This document shows, one piece after another, positions 1-6,486 of a stretch of 7,617 nt of DNA. Made by a program: the position numbers and the translations under genes. Position 1 is the first letter of the stretch; each line of letters starts with the position of its first letter. The notes below the pieces were generated by a model that did not search any database, had not been told where the DNA came from, and saw only the letters and a program-made list of their open reading frames with translations. This DNA is from Candidatus Elarobacter sp. (GTDB taxonomy: Bacteria; Vulcanimicrobiota; Vulcanimicrobiia; Vulcanimicrobiales; Vulcanimicrobiaceae): contig JASLGJ010000385.1 in the NCBI GenBank assembly GCA_030150085.1, forward strand, positions 1 to 7,617, given 5' to 3'.

Positions 1-687
1 CCGGCCGAGCCGGTGCGGGCGTCGCTCGCGCAGCTCTTCGCGCCGGGGCTGCGGCGCCGCACGGTGATGCTGTGGGCGCTCTGGATCGCGCTCGTGTTCT
101 CGTACTACGGCATCTTCACGTGGCTGCCGTCGCTGCTGACCGCCAAGGGCTTCAGCCTGCGCGAGGCACTCTGGCTCAACCTGGCCATCGCGGTGTTCCA
201 GATCCCGGGCTACTACGCCGCCGCGGCGCTGGTCGACCGGCTCGGGCGCAAGGTCACGCTGGTCGCGTTCCTGGCCTGCGCCGCGCTGGGCTCGTTCTTC
301 TTCGCCGGCACGATCCTGAGCCCGCAGCCCGCGCTGGGCGCGGTGATCGGCTGGGGCGCGGTGATCGCCTTCTTCAATCTCGGCGCGTGGGGCGTGACCT
401 ACACCTACACCCCCGAGCAGTACCCGACCGCGATCCGGGCCAGCGGGGCCGGCTTGGCGGCCGGGGCGGGCCGGCTGGTGGGCGCCTTCTCGGCGGTGAT
501 CGTGGGCGCGCTGCTGCACCGCTTCGGCTCGCCCTACGCGGTGTTCGTGGTGTTCGCCGCGGTGATGCTGGCCGGCGCGCTGGTCGTGCTCCTGCTCGGC
601 GAGGAGACGCGCGGCCGAACCCTCGAGGCGATCAGCGAACGGCGCCTGCCGCGCACCGCGCGCGAGCGCGCGGCGGCCGCGGGCTAG
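1..687 (+). CDS. MFS transporter, C-terminal half (partial, cut by left edge)
   Basis: The reading frame is open from the first base, so the N-terminal half lies outside the window; the GTG at 13 is inside the gene, not its start. The 228 visible residues look like transmembrane helices 7-12 of a major facilitator superfamily permease of the inner membrane. Seen directly: a hydrophobic helix with YYGIFTWLPSLL near residues 35-46, a charged loop LVDRLGRK (the MFS motif-A-like loop between helices 8 and 9), the YTPEQYPTAIRASG block before helix 11, and a cytoplasmic tail with EETRGRTLE, the counterpart of the PETKGRTLE ending in sugar-porter-like carriers. The YYGIF/WLPS and YTPE.YPT.IRA combination resembles the NiaP niacin transporter group and related aromatic-acid carriers. 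The substrate cannot be settled from half a protein. The macro-domain gene follows 18 bases downstream on the same strand, suggesting co-transcription. Confidence 0.88.
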   Translation, partial: PAEPVRASLAQLFAPGLRRRTVMLWALWIALVFSYYGIFTWLPSLLTAKGFSLREALWLNLAIAVFQIPGYYAAAALVDRLGRKVTLVAFLACAALGSFFFAGTILSPQPALGAVIGWGAVIAFFNLGAWGVTYTYTPEQYPTAIRASGAGLAAGAGRLVGAFSAVIVGALLHRFGSPYAVFVVFAAVMLAGALVVLLLGEETRGRTLEAISERRLPRTARERAAAAG

Positions 688-705
688 CGGCGCGGCGCCC
701 AGCGG

Positions 706-1230
706 ATGCCGGCGGACGTGCGCGAGGCCGGGCGGATCGAGGTGGTGCGGGGCGACATCACCGCGCTGGCGGTCGACGCGATCGTGAACGCGGCCAACCC
801 CGCATTGGCCGGGGGAGGCGGGGTCGACGGCGCGATCCACCGCGCGGCCGGGCCGGAGCTGGTCGCCGCGGGGCGGGCGCTCGCGCCCTGCCCGACCGGC
901 GAGGCGCGCGTCACGCCGGGCTTCCGGCTGACCGCAAAGCACGTGATCCACACCGTCGGCCCGGTCTGGCACGGCGGACACGCCGGCGAGCCGGCCCTGC
1001 TCGCGAGCGCGTATCGCGCGTCGCTGCTGGCGGCGGAGCGCGTCGGCGCGCGCAGCGTCGCCTTCCCGGCGATCTCGACCGGCGTCTACGGCTACCCGCT
1101 CGAGGCCGCGACGCGCGTTGCGGTCGACACGGTGCGCGCGTTCCTGGCCGAGCACGCGCTGCCCGAACGGGTGATCTTCTGCTGCTTCAGCGCGCAGGCG
1201 GAAGCAGCGTACCGCGCGGCGCTGGCCTAG
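706..1230 (+). CDS. Macro-domain protein, probable O-acetyl-ADP-ribose deacetylase / ADP-ribosyl hydrolase
   Basis: A 174-residue single-domain protein, close to the usual length of the stand-alone MacroD/YmdB-type enzymes (about 175-180 residues). These cytoplasmic enzymes hydrolyse O-acetyl-ADP-ribose and remove ADP-ribose from acidic protein side chains. Family motifs appear in order: GDIT (16-19) for adenine binding, NAANP (28-32) with the catalytic-region asparagine, the glycine-rich loop [14 protein letters not shown] (36-49) containing the aspartate typical of MacroD-type hydrolases, HTVGP (82-86), and the phosphate loop [11 protein letters not shown] (121-131). All expected motifs are intact, so I expect an active enzyme. 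The ATG at 706 has only a weak AGCGG upstream but places the domain boundary correctly. It follows the MFS gene by 18 bases. Its TAG stop shares the bases CTAG with the stop of the opposite-strand Uma2 gene. Confidence 0.93.
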   Translation: MPADVREAGRIEVVRGDITALAVDAIVNAANPALAGGGGVDGAIHRAAGPELVAAGRALAPCPTGEARVTPGFRLTAKHVIHTVGPVWHGGHAGEPALLASAYRASLLAAERVGARSVAFPAISTGVYGYPLEAATRVAVDTVRAFLAEHALPERVIFCCFSAQAEAAYRAALA

Positions 1231-1778
1231 AGCCGGCCGACCTTGGCGAAGATCTCGTCCCAGTCGAGGGCGAGATCGTCGTACGGCGCGAGCGGCATGA
1301 CGCCGCGCGCGTCGCGCTCCTCGCTCGTTCCATCAGCACGGTGGATCGTCACCCGGCGCGTCTTGGGCTGCAGCACCAGCACGACGCTCGCACCGTATTC
1401 CAAGAACGTTTCAACCTTGCGCCGGGTGATCGACGGGCGGTCGCCCGGCGAGAGCACTTCGGCCACGATGTCGGGGGCGATGCGCGGCTGCTCGCCGCCG
1501 CTGCCGAAGTGCGGCATGCGCGCGTACGAGAAATAGCCGGCATCCGGCACCAGCGACGTCCAGGTTCCGTCGGGACGATCGAAATAGCAGCGCACCTCGG
1601 CGCCCGCACCGCCGCGCTCTCCGGCCCAGCGGTCGAGTTGCGCGCAGATGCGCCACTCGAGCATGCCGTGCACGTCCTTCGGGCTCACGTCGGGGAGCCG
1701 CTCGCCGTCGAGTACTTCGATATAGGGCTTTTCTTCGTCCAGCGCCGCGAGCCAGCGCGGGATCGGCCGCGTAACCAT
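1227..1778 (-). CDS. Uma2-family (DUF820) putative restriction-endonuclease-like protein
   Basis: A 183-residue protein matching the Uma2 family, a PD-(D/E)XK-fold group abundant in cyanobacteria, Chloroflexi and other environmental bacteria; its cellular role is not established. Seen directly: VPDAGYFS (77-84) with candidate metal-binding D79; [11 protein letters not shown] (101-111) with E107, the family hallmark resembling [21 protein letters not shown] (119-129) with the conserved lysine K121; then VLVLQP (133-138), the usual beta strand. The N-terminal half (DGE, SPKDVHG, LL-like helix) also follows the family layout. Length is normal, so it is not truncated. The ATG at 1778 lacks a strong Shine-Dalgarno. 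It is a single gene with no partner, divergent from the hydrolase operon and convergent with the macro gene. Its base composition is less GC-rich than that of the neighbouring hydrolase gene. Nuclease activity is inferred from the fold only. Confidence 0.9.
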   Translation of the reverse strand: MVTRPIPRWLAALDEEKPYIEVLDGERLPDVSPKDVHGMLEWRICAQLDRWAGERGGAGAEVRCYFDRPDGTWTSLVPDAGYFSYARMPHFGSGGEQPRIAPDIVAEVLSPGDRPSITRRKVETFLEYGASVVLVLQPKTRRVTIHRADGTSEERDARGVMPLAPYDDLALDWDEIFAKVGRL

Positions 1779-1842
1779 CTCACGCCCAACCTATCACGCG
1801 CTCGCGCGGGACGACAAGGGCGGGCACGGCGAAGGCCCGGGC
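1779..1842. promoter_or_regulatory. Divergent intergenic region between the Uma2 gene and the hydrolase operon
   Basis: These 64 bases must carry the 5' signals of two genes transcribed away from each other. For the plus-strand hydrolase, GAAGG at 1831-1835 lies 7 bases before the ATG and is a credible ribosome-binding site. I see no convincing -35/-10 pair on either strand. The best minus-strand candidate (TTGTCG, 17 bases, ATAGGT; plus-strand positions 1812-1817 and 1789-1794) matches the -10 consensus poorly. Confidence 0.35.
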
Positions 1843-2604
1843 ATGGCGAATTCCCACCAGCGCGTCGGCGAGGGCGCGCACAAGGTCATCGGGCTGCACG
1901 GCTGGTTCGGCGACCGCACCGCGTTCGCGGCGCTGTGGCCGCACCTCGACGGCACGGCGTTCGAGTACGCCTTCATGGACCAGCGCGGTTACGGCGGCGC
2001 GAAGGACGCCGCGGGTGCGTACACGATCGAGGAGATCGCGCGCGACGCGCTGGCGCTGGCCGACGCGCTGGGCTGGGAGCGCTTCTCGCTGGTCGGCCAC
2101 TCGATGGGCGGCAAGGCGATCCAGCAGGTGCTGGCCGAGGCCCCGCAGCGGGTGCGCGCGCTGGTCGGGATCGCGCCCGTGCCGGCGAGCGGCGTGCCGT
2201 TCGACGAGCAGGGCTGGGCGCTGTTCTCCGGCGCCGCGGACGCGCCCGCGAACCGGCGCGCGATCATCGACTTCACCACCGGCAACCGGCTCACCGGGGT
2301 CTGGCTGGACGCGATGGTCGCCAACTCGCTGCGCGTGTCGACCCGCGACGCCTTCGCGGCCTACCTCGATTCGTGGGCCAAGGACGATTTCCACGAGCGC
2401 ATCGCGGGCAACCCCGTGCCCGTGCAGCTCCTGGTCGGCGAGCACGACCCCGCGCTGGGCGCGGCGACGATGGAGCAGACCTGGCTGCGCTGGTATCCCA
2501 ACGCCAAGCTGGCGACTCTGGCCAACGCCGGTCACTACCCGGCCGACGAGACCCCGATCGCGCTGGCGACCGCGATCGAATCGTTCCTGCGCGACGTTCC
2601 CTAG
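1843..2604 (+). CDS. Alpha/beta-fold hydrolase
   Basis: A 253-residue single-domain alpha/beta hydrolase with no signal peptide, so probably cytoplasmic. Seen directly: the oxyanion-hole motif HGWFG (19-23), a DQRGYGG turn (46-52), the nucleophile elbow GHSMGG (85-90) with S87, the acid in VGEHDP with D202, and the catalytic histidine H231 in NAGHYP. The triad is complete and correctly spaced, so an active ester, thioester, lactone or C-C bond hydrolase is expected. A cap region of about 80 residues (roughly 115-190) lies between the elbow and the acid. The exact substrate cannot be read from the sequence. GAAGG sits 7 bases before the ATG. It is the first gene of a probable three-gene operon: the next gene starts 2 bases after its stop, and glutaryl-CoA dehydrogenase follows, so a role with CoA esters or ring-cleavage products is possible but inferred. 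Confidence 0.92.
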   Translation: MANSHQRVGEGAHKVIGLHGWFGDRTAFAALWPHLDGTAFEYAFMDQRGYGGAKDAAGAYTIEEIARDALALADALGWERFSLVGHSMGGKAIQQVLAEAPQRVRALVGIAPVPASGVPFDEQGWALFSGAADAPANRRAIIDFTTGNRLTGVWLDAMVANSLRVSTRDAFAAYLDSWAKDDFHERIAGNPVPVQLLVGEHDPALGAATMEQTWLRWYPNAKLATLANAGHYPADETPIALATAIESFLRDVP

Positions 2605-2606
2605 CC

Positions 2607-3104
2607 ATGACGCGCACGATCATCTCGACGGCAGCCGCGCTGCTCGGCGCGGCGGCGCTCGCGGCGCTGCCGGCCGCGGCCCAGGGGCCGGCCACCATCA
2701 CCGGTCAGGTGTACGCCTGCGAGACGGGGCAACCGCTGGCGAACGCCGCCGTGCGGCTGCGCGGGCTCGACGACGGGCAGGTCATCACGCTCACCAGCGG
2801 GCGCGACGGGTACTTCGGGCGGGTCGGGCTGATGCCCGGGCGCTACCTGATCGAGGCCGCCGCGCCGGTCCCCGTCGCGGCGCCGCGGCGCGGGCGCTGG
2901 GTCGCTCCGACCGCCTCGCGCCTGGCCCGGGTCGAGACCGACGACCACCTGTACCTGCGCATCGGCACGGCGCCGCCGGCGTACGCCCTCGTCGCCGGTC
3001 CACGGCGCCCGGAATCGGACGGACCGACCGGTCCGCAGCCCGCTTGCGACGACCCGCTGGTGCCGATGGCCGCGCCCACCTCCGACCGGTACATCATCCA
3101 CTGA
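2607..3104 (+). CDS. Small exported protein with carboxypeptidase-regulatory-like (beta-sandwich) domain
   Basis: A 165-residue protein. Residues 1-25 form a signal peptide: MTRT, then an Ala/Leu-rich core, then LPAAA before Q26, a likely signal peptidase I site. Residues 30-84 fit the carboxypeptidase-regulatory/Cna-B-like fold: ITGQVYACETGQPLANAAVRL, then TSGRDGYFGRVGLMPGRYLIEA, the classic G.V.....G.PL..A.V / T..DG.F....L.PG.Y pattern. The rest (about 85-165) is proline- and arginine-rich and resembles nothing I recognise. The mature protein has exactly two cysteines, C38 and C147, which could form a disulfide after export. No Shine-Dalgarno precedes the ATG; it lies 2 bases after the hydrolase stop, so translational coupling is likely. 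The function is unknown: such domains serve in adhesion, transthyretin-like binding or as accessory modules, but here the domain stands alone. Confidence 0.82.
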   Translation: MTRTIISTAAALLGAAALAALPAAAQGPATITGQVYACETGQPLANAAVRLRGLDDGQVITLTSGRDGYFGRVGLMPGRYLIEAAAPVPVAAPRRGRWVAPTASRLARVETDDHLYLRIGTAPPAYALVAGPRRPESDGPTGPQPACDDPLVPMAAPTSDRYIIH

Positions 3105-3120
3105 GGTCGAACTCGTCTCC

Positions 3121-4347
3121 ATGAGCACGACCGTCTCGTCCTCCGCGCACCGCTCCGCGGCGCCGGCCCCGCAGCCGCACGACTTCCTCGGCCTCGACGC
3201 GCTGATGAGCGACGACGAGCGCCTGATCCGCGACACCGTGCGCGCGTTCGTGCGCGACCGCGTGCTGCCCAACATCGGCGGCTGGTTCGACGAGGGCGTG
3301 TTCCCGCGCGAGATGGCGCGCGAGATCGGCAACCTGGGTCTGCTCGGCATGCACCTGCAGGGCTACGGCTGCGCGGGCACGAGCGCGGTCGCCTACGGCT
3401 TGGCCTGTCTGGAGCTGGAGGCCGGCGATTCGGGCTTCCGCTCCTTCGTCTCCGTGCAGGGGTCGTTGGCGATGTACGCGATCTGGGCGCACGGCTCGGA
3501 GGAGCAGAAACAGACCTGGCTGCCGCGCATGGCGGCGGGCGAGGCGATCGGCTGCTTCGGGCTGACCGAGCCCGACTTCGGCAGCGATCCGGGCGGGATG
3601 CGCACCACCGCGCGCCGCTCGGGCTCCGACTACGTGCTCAACGGCACCAAGGCGTGGATCACCAACGGCGGCATCGCCGACGTGGCGATCGTCTGGGCCC
3701 GTACCGACCCCGACGACGGCCCGCGCAGCGGCACCATCCGCGGCTTCGTCGTCCCGACGAACACCAAGGGCTTCTCCACCCGCAACGTCGAGCGCAAGCT
3801 CTCGCTGCGCGCGTCGGTCACCTCCGAGCTGATCCTCGAAGACGTGCGGCTGCCGGCCGACGCGATGCTGCCCAACGTGGAAGGCCTGCGCGGGCCGCTC
3901 TCGTGCCTGAACGAAGCGCGCTACGGCATCGTGTGGGGCGCGCTGGGCGCCGGGCGCGCGTGCTACGAGAGCGCGCTGGAGTACGCCAAGACGCGGGTGC
4001 AGTTCGGCCGCCCCATCGCCGGCTTCCAGCTCACCCAGGAAAAGCTGGTCAACATGATGCTGGAGATCAACAAGGGTCTGCTGACCGCGTTCCACATCGG
4101 CCGGCTCAAGGACGAGGGCAAGGCGCACTCCTCGCACGTCTCGTTCGGCAAGCTCAACAACGTGCGCGAAGCGCTGGCGGTCTGCCGCGAAGCGCGCACG
4201 ATCCTGGGCGCGAGCGGCATCACGCTGGAGTACCCGGTGATCCGCCACATCAACAACCTCGAGAGCGTGCTCACCTACGAAGGCACGAGCGAAATCCACA
4301 CCCTGATCCTGGGCCAGGCGCTGACCGGCGAGAACGCGTTCTCGTAA
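3121..4347 (+). CDS. gcdH: Glutaryl-CoA dehydrogenase (FAD-dependent acyl-CoA dehydrogenase family)
   Basis: A 408-residue acyl-CoA dehydrogenase matching glutaryl-CoA dehydrogenase along its whole length. It would oxidise and decarboxylate glutaryl-CoA to crotonyl-CoA and CO2 in the cytoplasm, passing electrons to ETF, in lysine, tryptophan or aromatic-acid breakdown. Seen directly: the flavin/substrate motif CFGLTEPDFGSDPGGM (145-160), WITN (179-182), SLRAS, NEARYGI.WG, the FAD-binding R.QFG.P segment, and YEGTSEIH with catalytic base E387. E100, R107 and S111 align with human E87, R94 and S98, which hold the glutaryl carboxylate, and Y386 matches the tyrosine before the catalytic glutamate in the decarboxylating enzymes. 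The first 20 or so residues are low-complexity Ser/Ala/Pro. A GAGG at 3103-3106 overlaps the previous stop and is rather far (14 bases) from the ATG. It is the third gene of the operon; no ETF gene is in view. Confidence 0.93.
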   Translation: MSTTVSSSAHRSAAPAPQPHDFLGLDALMSDDERLIRDTVRAFVRDRVLPNIGGWFDEGVFPREMAREIGNLGLLGMHLQGYGCAGTSAVAYGLACLELEAGDSGFRSFVSVQGSLAMYAIWAHGSEEQKQTWLPRMAAGEAIGCFGLTEPDFGSDPGGMRTTARRSGSDYVLNGTKAWITNGGIADVAIVWARTDPDDGPRSGTIRGFVVPTNTKGFSTRNVERKLSLRASVTSELILEDVRLPADAMLPNVEGLRGPLSCLNEARYGIVWGALGAGRACYESALEYAKTRVQFGRPIAGFQLTQEKLVNMMLEINKGLLTAFHIGRLKDEGKAHSSHVSFGKLNNVREALAVCREARTILGASGITLEYPVIRHINNLESVLTYEGTSEIHTLILGQALTGENAFS

Positions 4348-4476
4348 GCGCGCGCGGCGGCGTTCTCCATCGCTTCTGAAGCGGCGGTGAGAAAAGTCCC
4401 GCCGCGGCGATGCTTGCCGGCTCCCAGCCCGTTCCCAGGCACGTATTCATCTCCTCTTCTTCGGAGGTCCGAACAC
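4348..4476 (+). promoter_or_regulatory. Leader/intergenic region with hairpins before the duplicated-domain gene
   Basis: These 129 bases separate glutaryl-CoA dehydrogenase from the next gene. A hairpin CGCTT-CTG-AAGCG at 4371-4383 is flanked by TTCTC (4363-4367) and GAGAA (4389-4393), which can pair to form a second, outer stem. There is no T-run, so it would be at best a weak intrinsic terminator. Further on there is a pyrimidine-rich stretch (4447-4462) followed by a strong Shine-Dalgarno GGAGG at 4463-4467, 9 bases before the GTG start. CTCC at 4451-4454 can pair with GGAG at 4463-4466, which could partly hide the ribosome-binding site. I see no clear -35/-10 promoter. Confidence 0.4.
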
Positions 4477-5343
4477 GTGAACGCGAACGAACTCCGCCTG
4501 CCGCTGGGAGCGGCGCTCGCCGCCGTGCTGGCCGCGACGCTGGGCGCGCCGGTGCTGGCCGACACGCCCGGCCCGCACCCCTACTACGTCCACGCGCTGA
4601 GCGATCTGCGCCGCGCCGCCGCCCTGGAGAACCATCCCGACGAGACCAACGTGGTCGCCGAGCAGCGCGACGCGCTGGCCGACATCCGCACCGCGATCGG
4701 CGCCGCCGCGCAAGCCGCGCGCGACGACCGCAAGGATCTCGGCGACCGCTTCCCGGTCGACGGCCCGCAGGACCGCCGCAGCCGGCTCCTGCAAGCGCGC
4801 AGCATCCTCGCCGACGCGCTGCGCGACCTGCAGCGGCCCGAGGCCAACCCGGCCGCGGTGGTGCTGCGCGACGAGGCCGCCGACGCGACCCGCCAGGCCA
4901 TCGGCGCGACCGACGCGGCGCTGCGCGACGACCGCTTCGACGACCGGCACCAGGGCAGCCATCCCGCCGAGCTGCACGCGCTGACCGACCTGCGCCTGGC
5001 CCGCGCCTACCTGAACCGCCGCGACGAGGGCAACGTCGAGTACGACGACGCGCAGGCGATCCGCGCGATCGACGCCGCCATCGCCGACGCGCGAACCGCC
5101 GCCTACGACGACGGCAAGAACCTCGCCGACCACCCGGCCGAGGACGCCGGCCTGTCGCACCGCGACCGGCTGCACCGCGCGCTGGCGCTGCTGGCGCGGG
5201 CGCGGCGCGACCTGAGCGGTCCCGAGGCCGACCGCTGGGCGCGCGGCGACCTGAGCGCGGCGCGGGCCGACGCCGGCCGCGCCTACGCGTTCGTCCAGCA
5301 GGCGATCCGCGACGACCGCTTCGACGACCGCCACGGCGGGTAG
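4477..5343 (+). CDS. Exported protein of unknown function with two copies of a 125-residue helical domain
   Basis: I chose the GTG at 4477 because GGAGG lies 9 bases upstream and the product then opens with a proper signal peptide: a short charged start, a hydrophobic Ala/Leu core (8-24) and PVLA before D29, a likely cleavage site. The earlier GTG at 4387 would add 30 unrelated residues. The mature part (260 residues of the 288) is two domains, residues 34-158 and 162-286, that align with no gaps at an offset of exactly 128 residues. By hand I count about 54 identities in 125. Each copy has H-P near its start, HAL(S/T)DLR, a DDxK(D/N)L turn, RxRLxxA, RDL, PEA, and ends in RDDRFDDRH. The copies look mainly alpha-helical, rich in Ala, Arg and Asp, with no cysteine and no membrane anchor. 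Comparable HALxDLR/DDGKNL proteins are familiar as hypothetical proteins in soil bacteria. Function unknown; probably periplasmic or secreted. Confidence 0.88.
   Translation: MNANELRLPLGAALAAVLAATLGAPVLADTPGPHPYYVHALSDLRRAAALENHPDETNVVAEQRDALADIRTAIGAAAQAARDDRKDLGDRFPVDGPQDRRSRLLQARSILADALRDLQRPEANPAAVVLRDEAADATRQAIGATDAALRDDRFDDRHQGSHPAELHALTDLRLARAYLNRRDEGNVEYDDAQAIRAIDAAIADARTAAYDDGKNLADHPAEDAGLSHRDRLHRALALLARARRDLSGPEADRWARGDLSAARADAGRAYAFVQQAIRDDRFDDRHGG
4576..4950 (+). repeat. Domain copy 1 of the intragenic duplication
   Basis: Encodes residues 34-158 of the exported protein. It aligns without gaps to 4960-5334 at an offset of 384 bases. It begins HPYYVHALSDLR and ends RDDRFDDRH. It contains R85-K86-D87 where copy 2 has G-K-N, and PVDGPQD where copy 2 has AEDAGLS. 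Confidence 0.85.
4960..5334 (+). repeat. Domain copy 2 of the intragenic duplication
   Basis: Encodes residues 162-286. It begins HPAELHALTDLR and ends RDDRFDDRH. The DNA for this last block (5308-5330) is identical over 23 bases to 4924-4946 in copy 1, exactly 384 bases earlier, while the rest has diverged considerably. Confidence 0.85.
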
Positions 5344-5346
5344 CCG

Positions 5347-6330
<984 letters not shown>

Positions 6331-6486
6331 CTCCTGTCCGACCCGCCCCGGCCGGTGGGCGTTTCAGGCGGCGAGCGCTCGTCGCATACCTCGACTGGAC
6401 GCCTTGCCTAGAAGATCAAGCATAGTCTCGGTTGAAATGCTCAGAGTGCTCCTTTGCACCCCCTTGCACAAAAACCGAGGTAGCCC
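6331..6486. promoter_or_regulatory. Divergent promoter region between the aldo/keto reductase and beta-helix genes
   Basis: These 156 bases separate two divergent genes. From about 6401 the composition drops to roughly half GC, the least GC-rich stretch of the window, as expected of a promoter. Possible plus-strand elements are TTGAAA (6432-6437) and CATAGT (6421-6426), but they are not spaced as a normal -35/-10 pair. A perfect palindrome CGAGCGCTCG lies at 6372-6381 and a 10-bp tandem repeat at 6451-6470. GAGG at 6477-6480 is the ribosome-binding site of the beta-helix gene, 6 bases before its ATG. Confidence 0.5.
6451..6470 (+). repeat. Two tandem 10-bp repeats containing TTGCAC
   Basis: CCTTTGCACC (6451-6460) is followed directly by CCCTTGCACA (6461-6470), 8 of 10 bases alike, with TTGCAC at 6454-6459 and 6464-6469. 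The spacing is one DNA helical turn, so a regulator could contact both copies on the same face. GTGC at 6446-6449 also forms an inverted repeat with the first GCAC. It lies just upstream of the ribosome-binding site of the beta-helix gene. A role as operator is inferred only. Confidence 0.4.

Noticed and set aside
1780..2535. Minus-strand 251-codon frame opposite the alpha/beta hydrolase
   Set aside because: It lies opposite a gene with a complete catalytic triad and has no recognisable motif; typical antisense shadow in high-GC DNA.
72..3104. A 1010-codon open frame on the plus strand across the transporter, macro, Uma2 and hydrolase genes
   Set aside because: It is a shadow frame kept open by high GC; its translation is Arg/Ala/Gly-rich with no domain until 2607, where the true small exported protein begins with its own signal peptide.
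3094..4299. Minus-strand 401-codon frame opposite glutaryl-CoA dehydrogenase
   Set aside because: The plus strand is an unmistakable enzyme; the antisense product is His/Arg/Ala-rich with no domain.
4387..4476. Upstream GTG start for the duplicated-domain protein
   Set aside because: It would put 30 Pro/Arg-rich residues before a clean signal peptide and lacks a ribosome-binding site, while the GTG at 4477 has GGAGG 9 bases upstream.
6364..6423. A 19-codon minus-strand peptide (MLDLLGKASSRGMRRALAA) in the divergent region
   Set aside because: No suitable ribosome-binding site in front of its ATG, and it sits in the leader of the reductase gene; possible but not supported.
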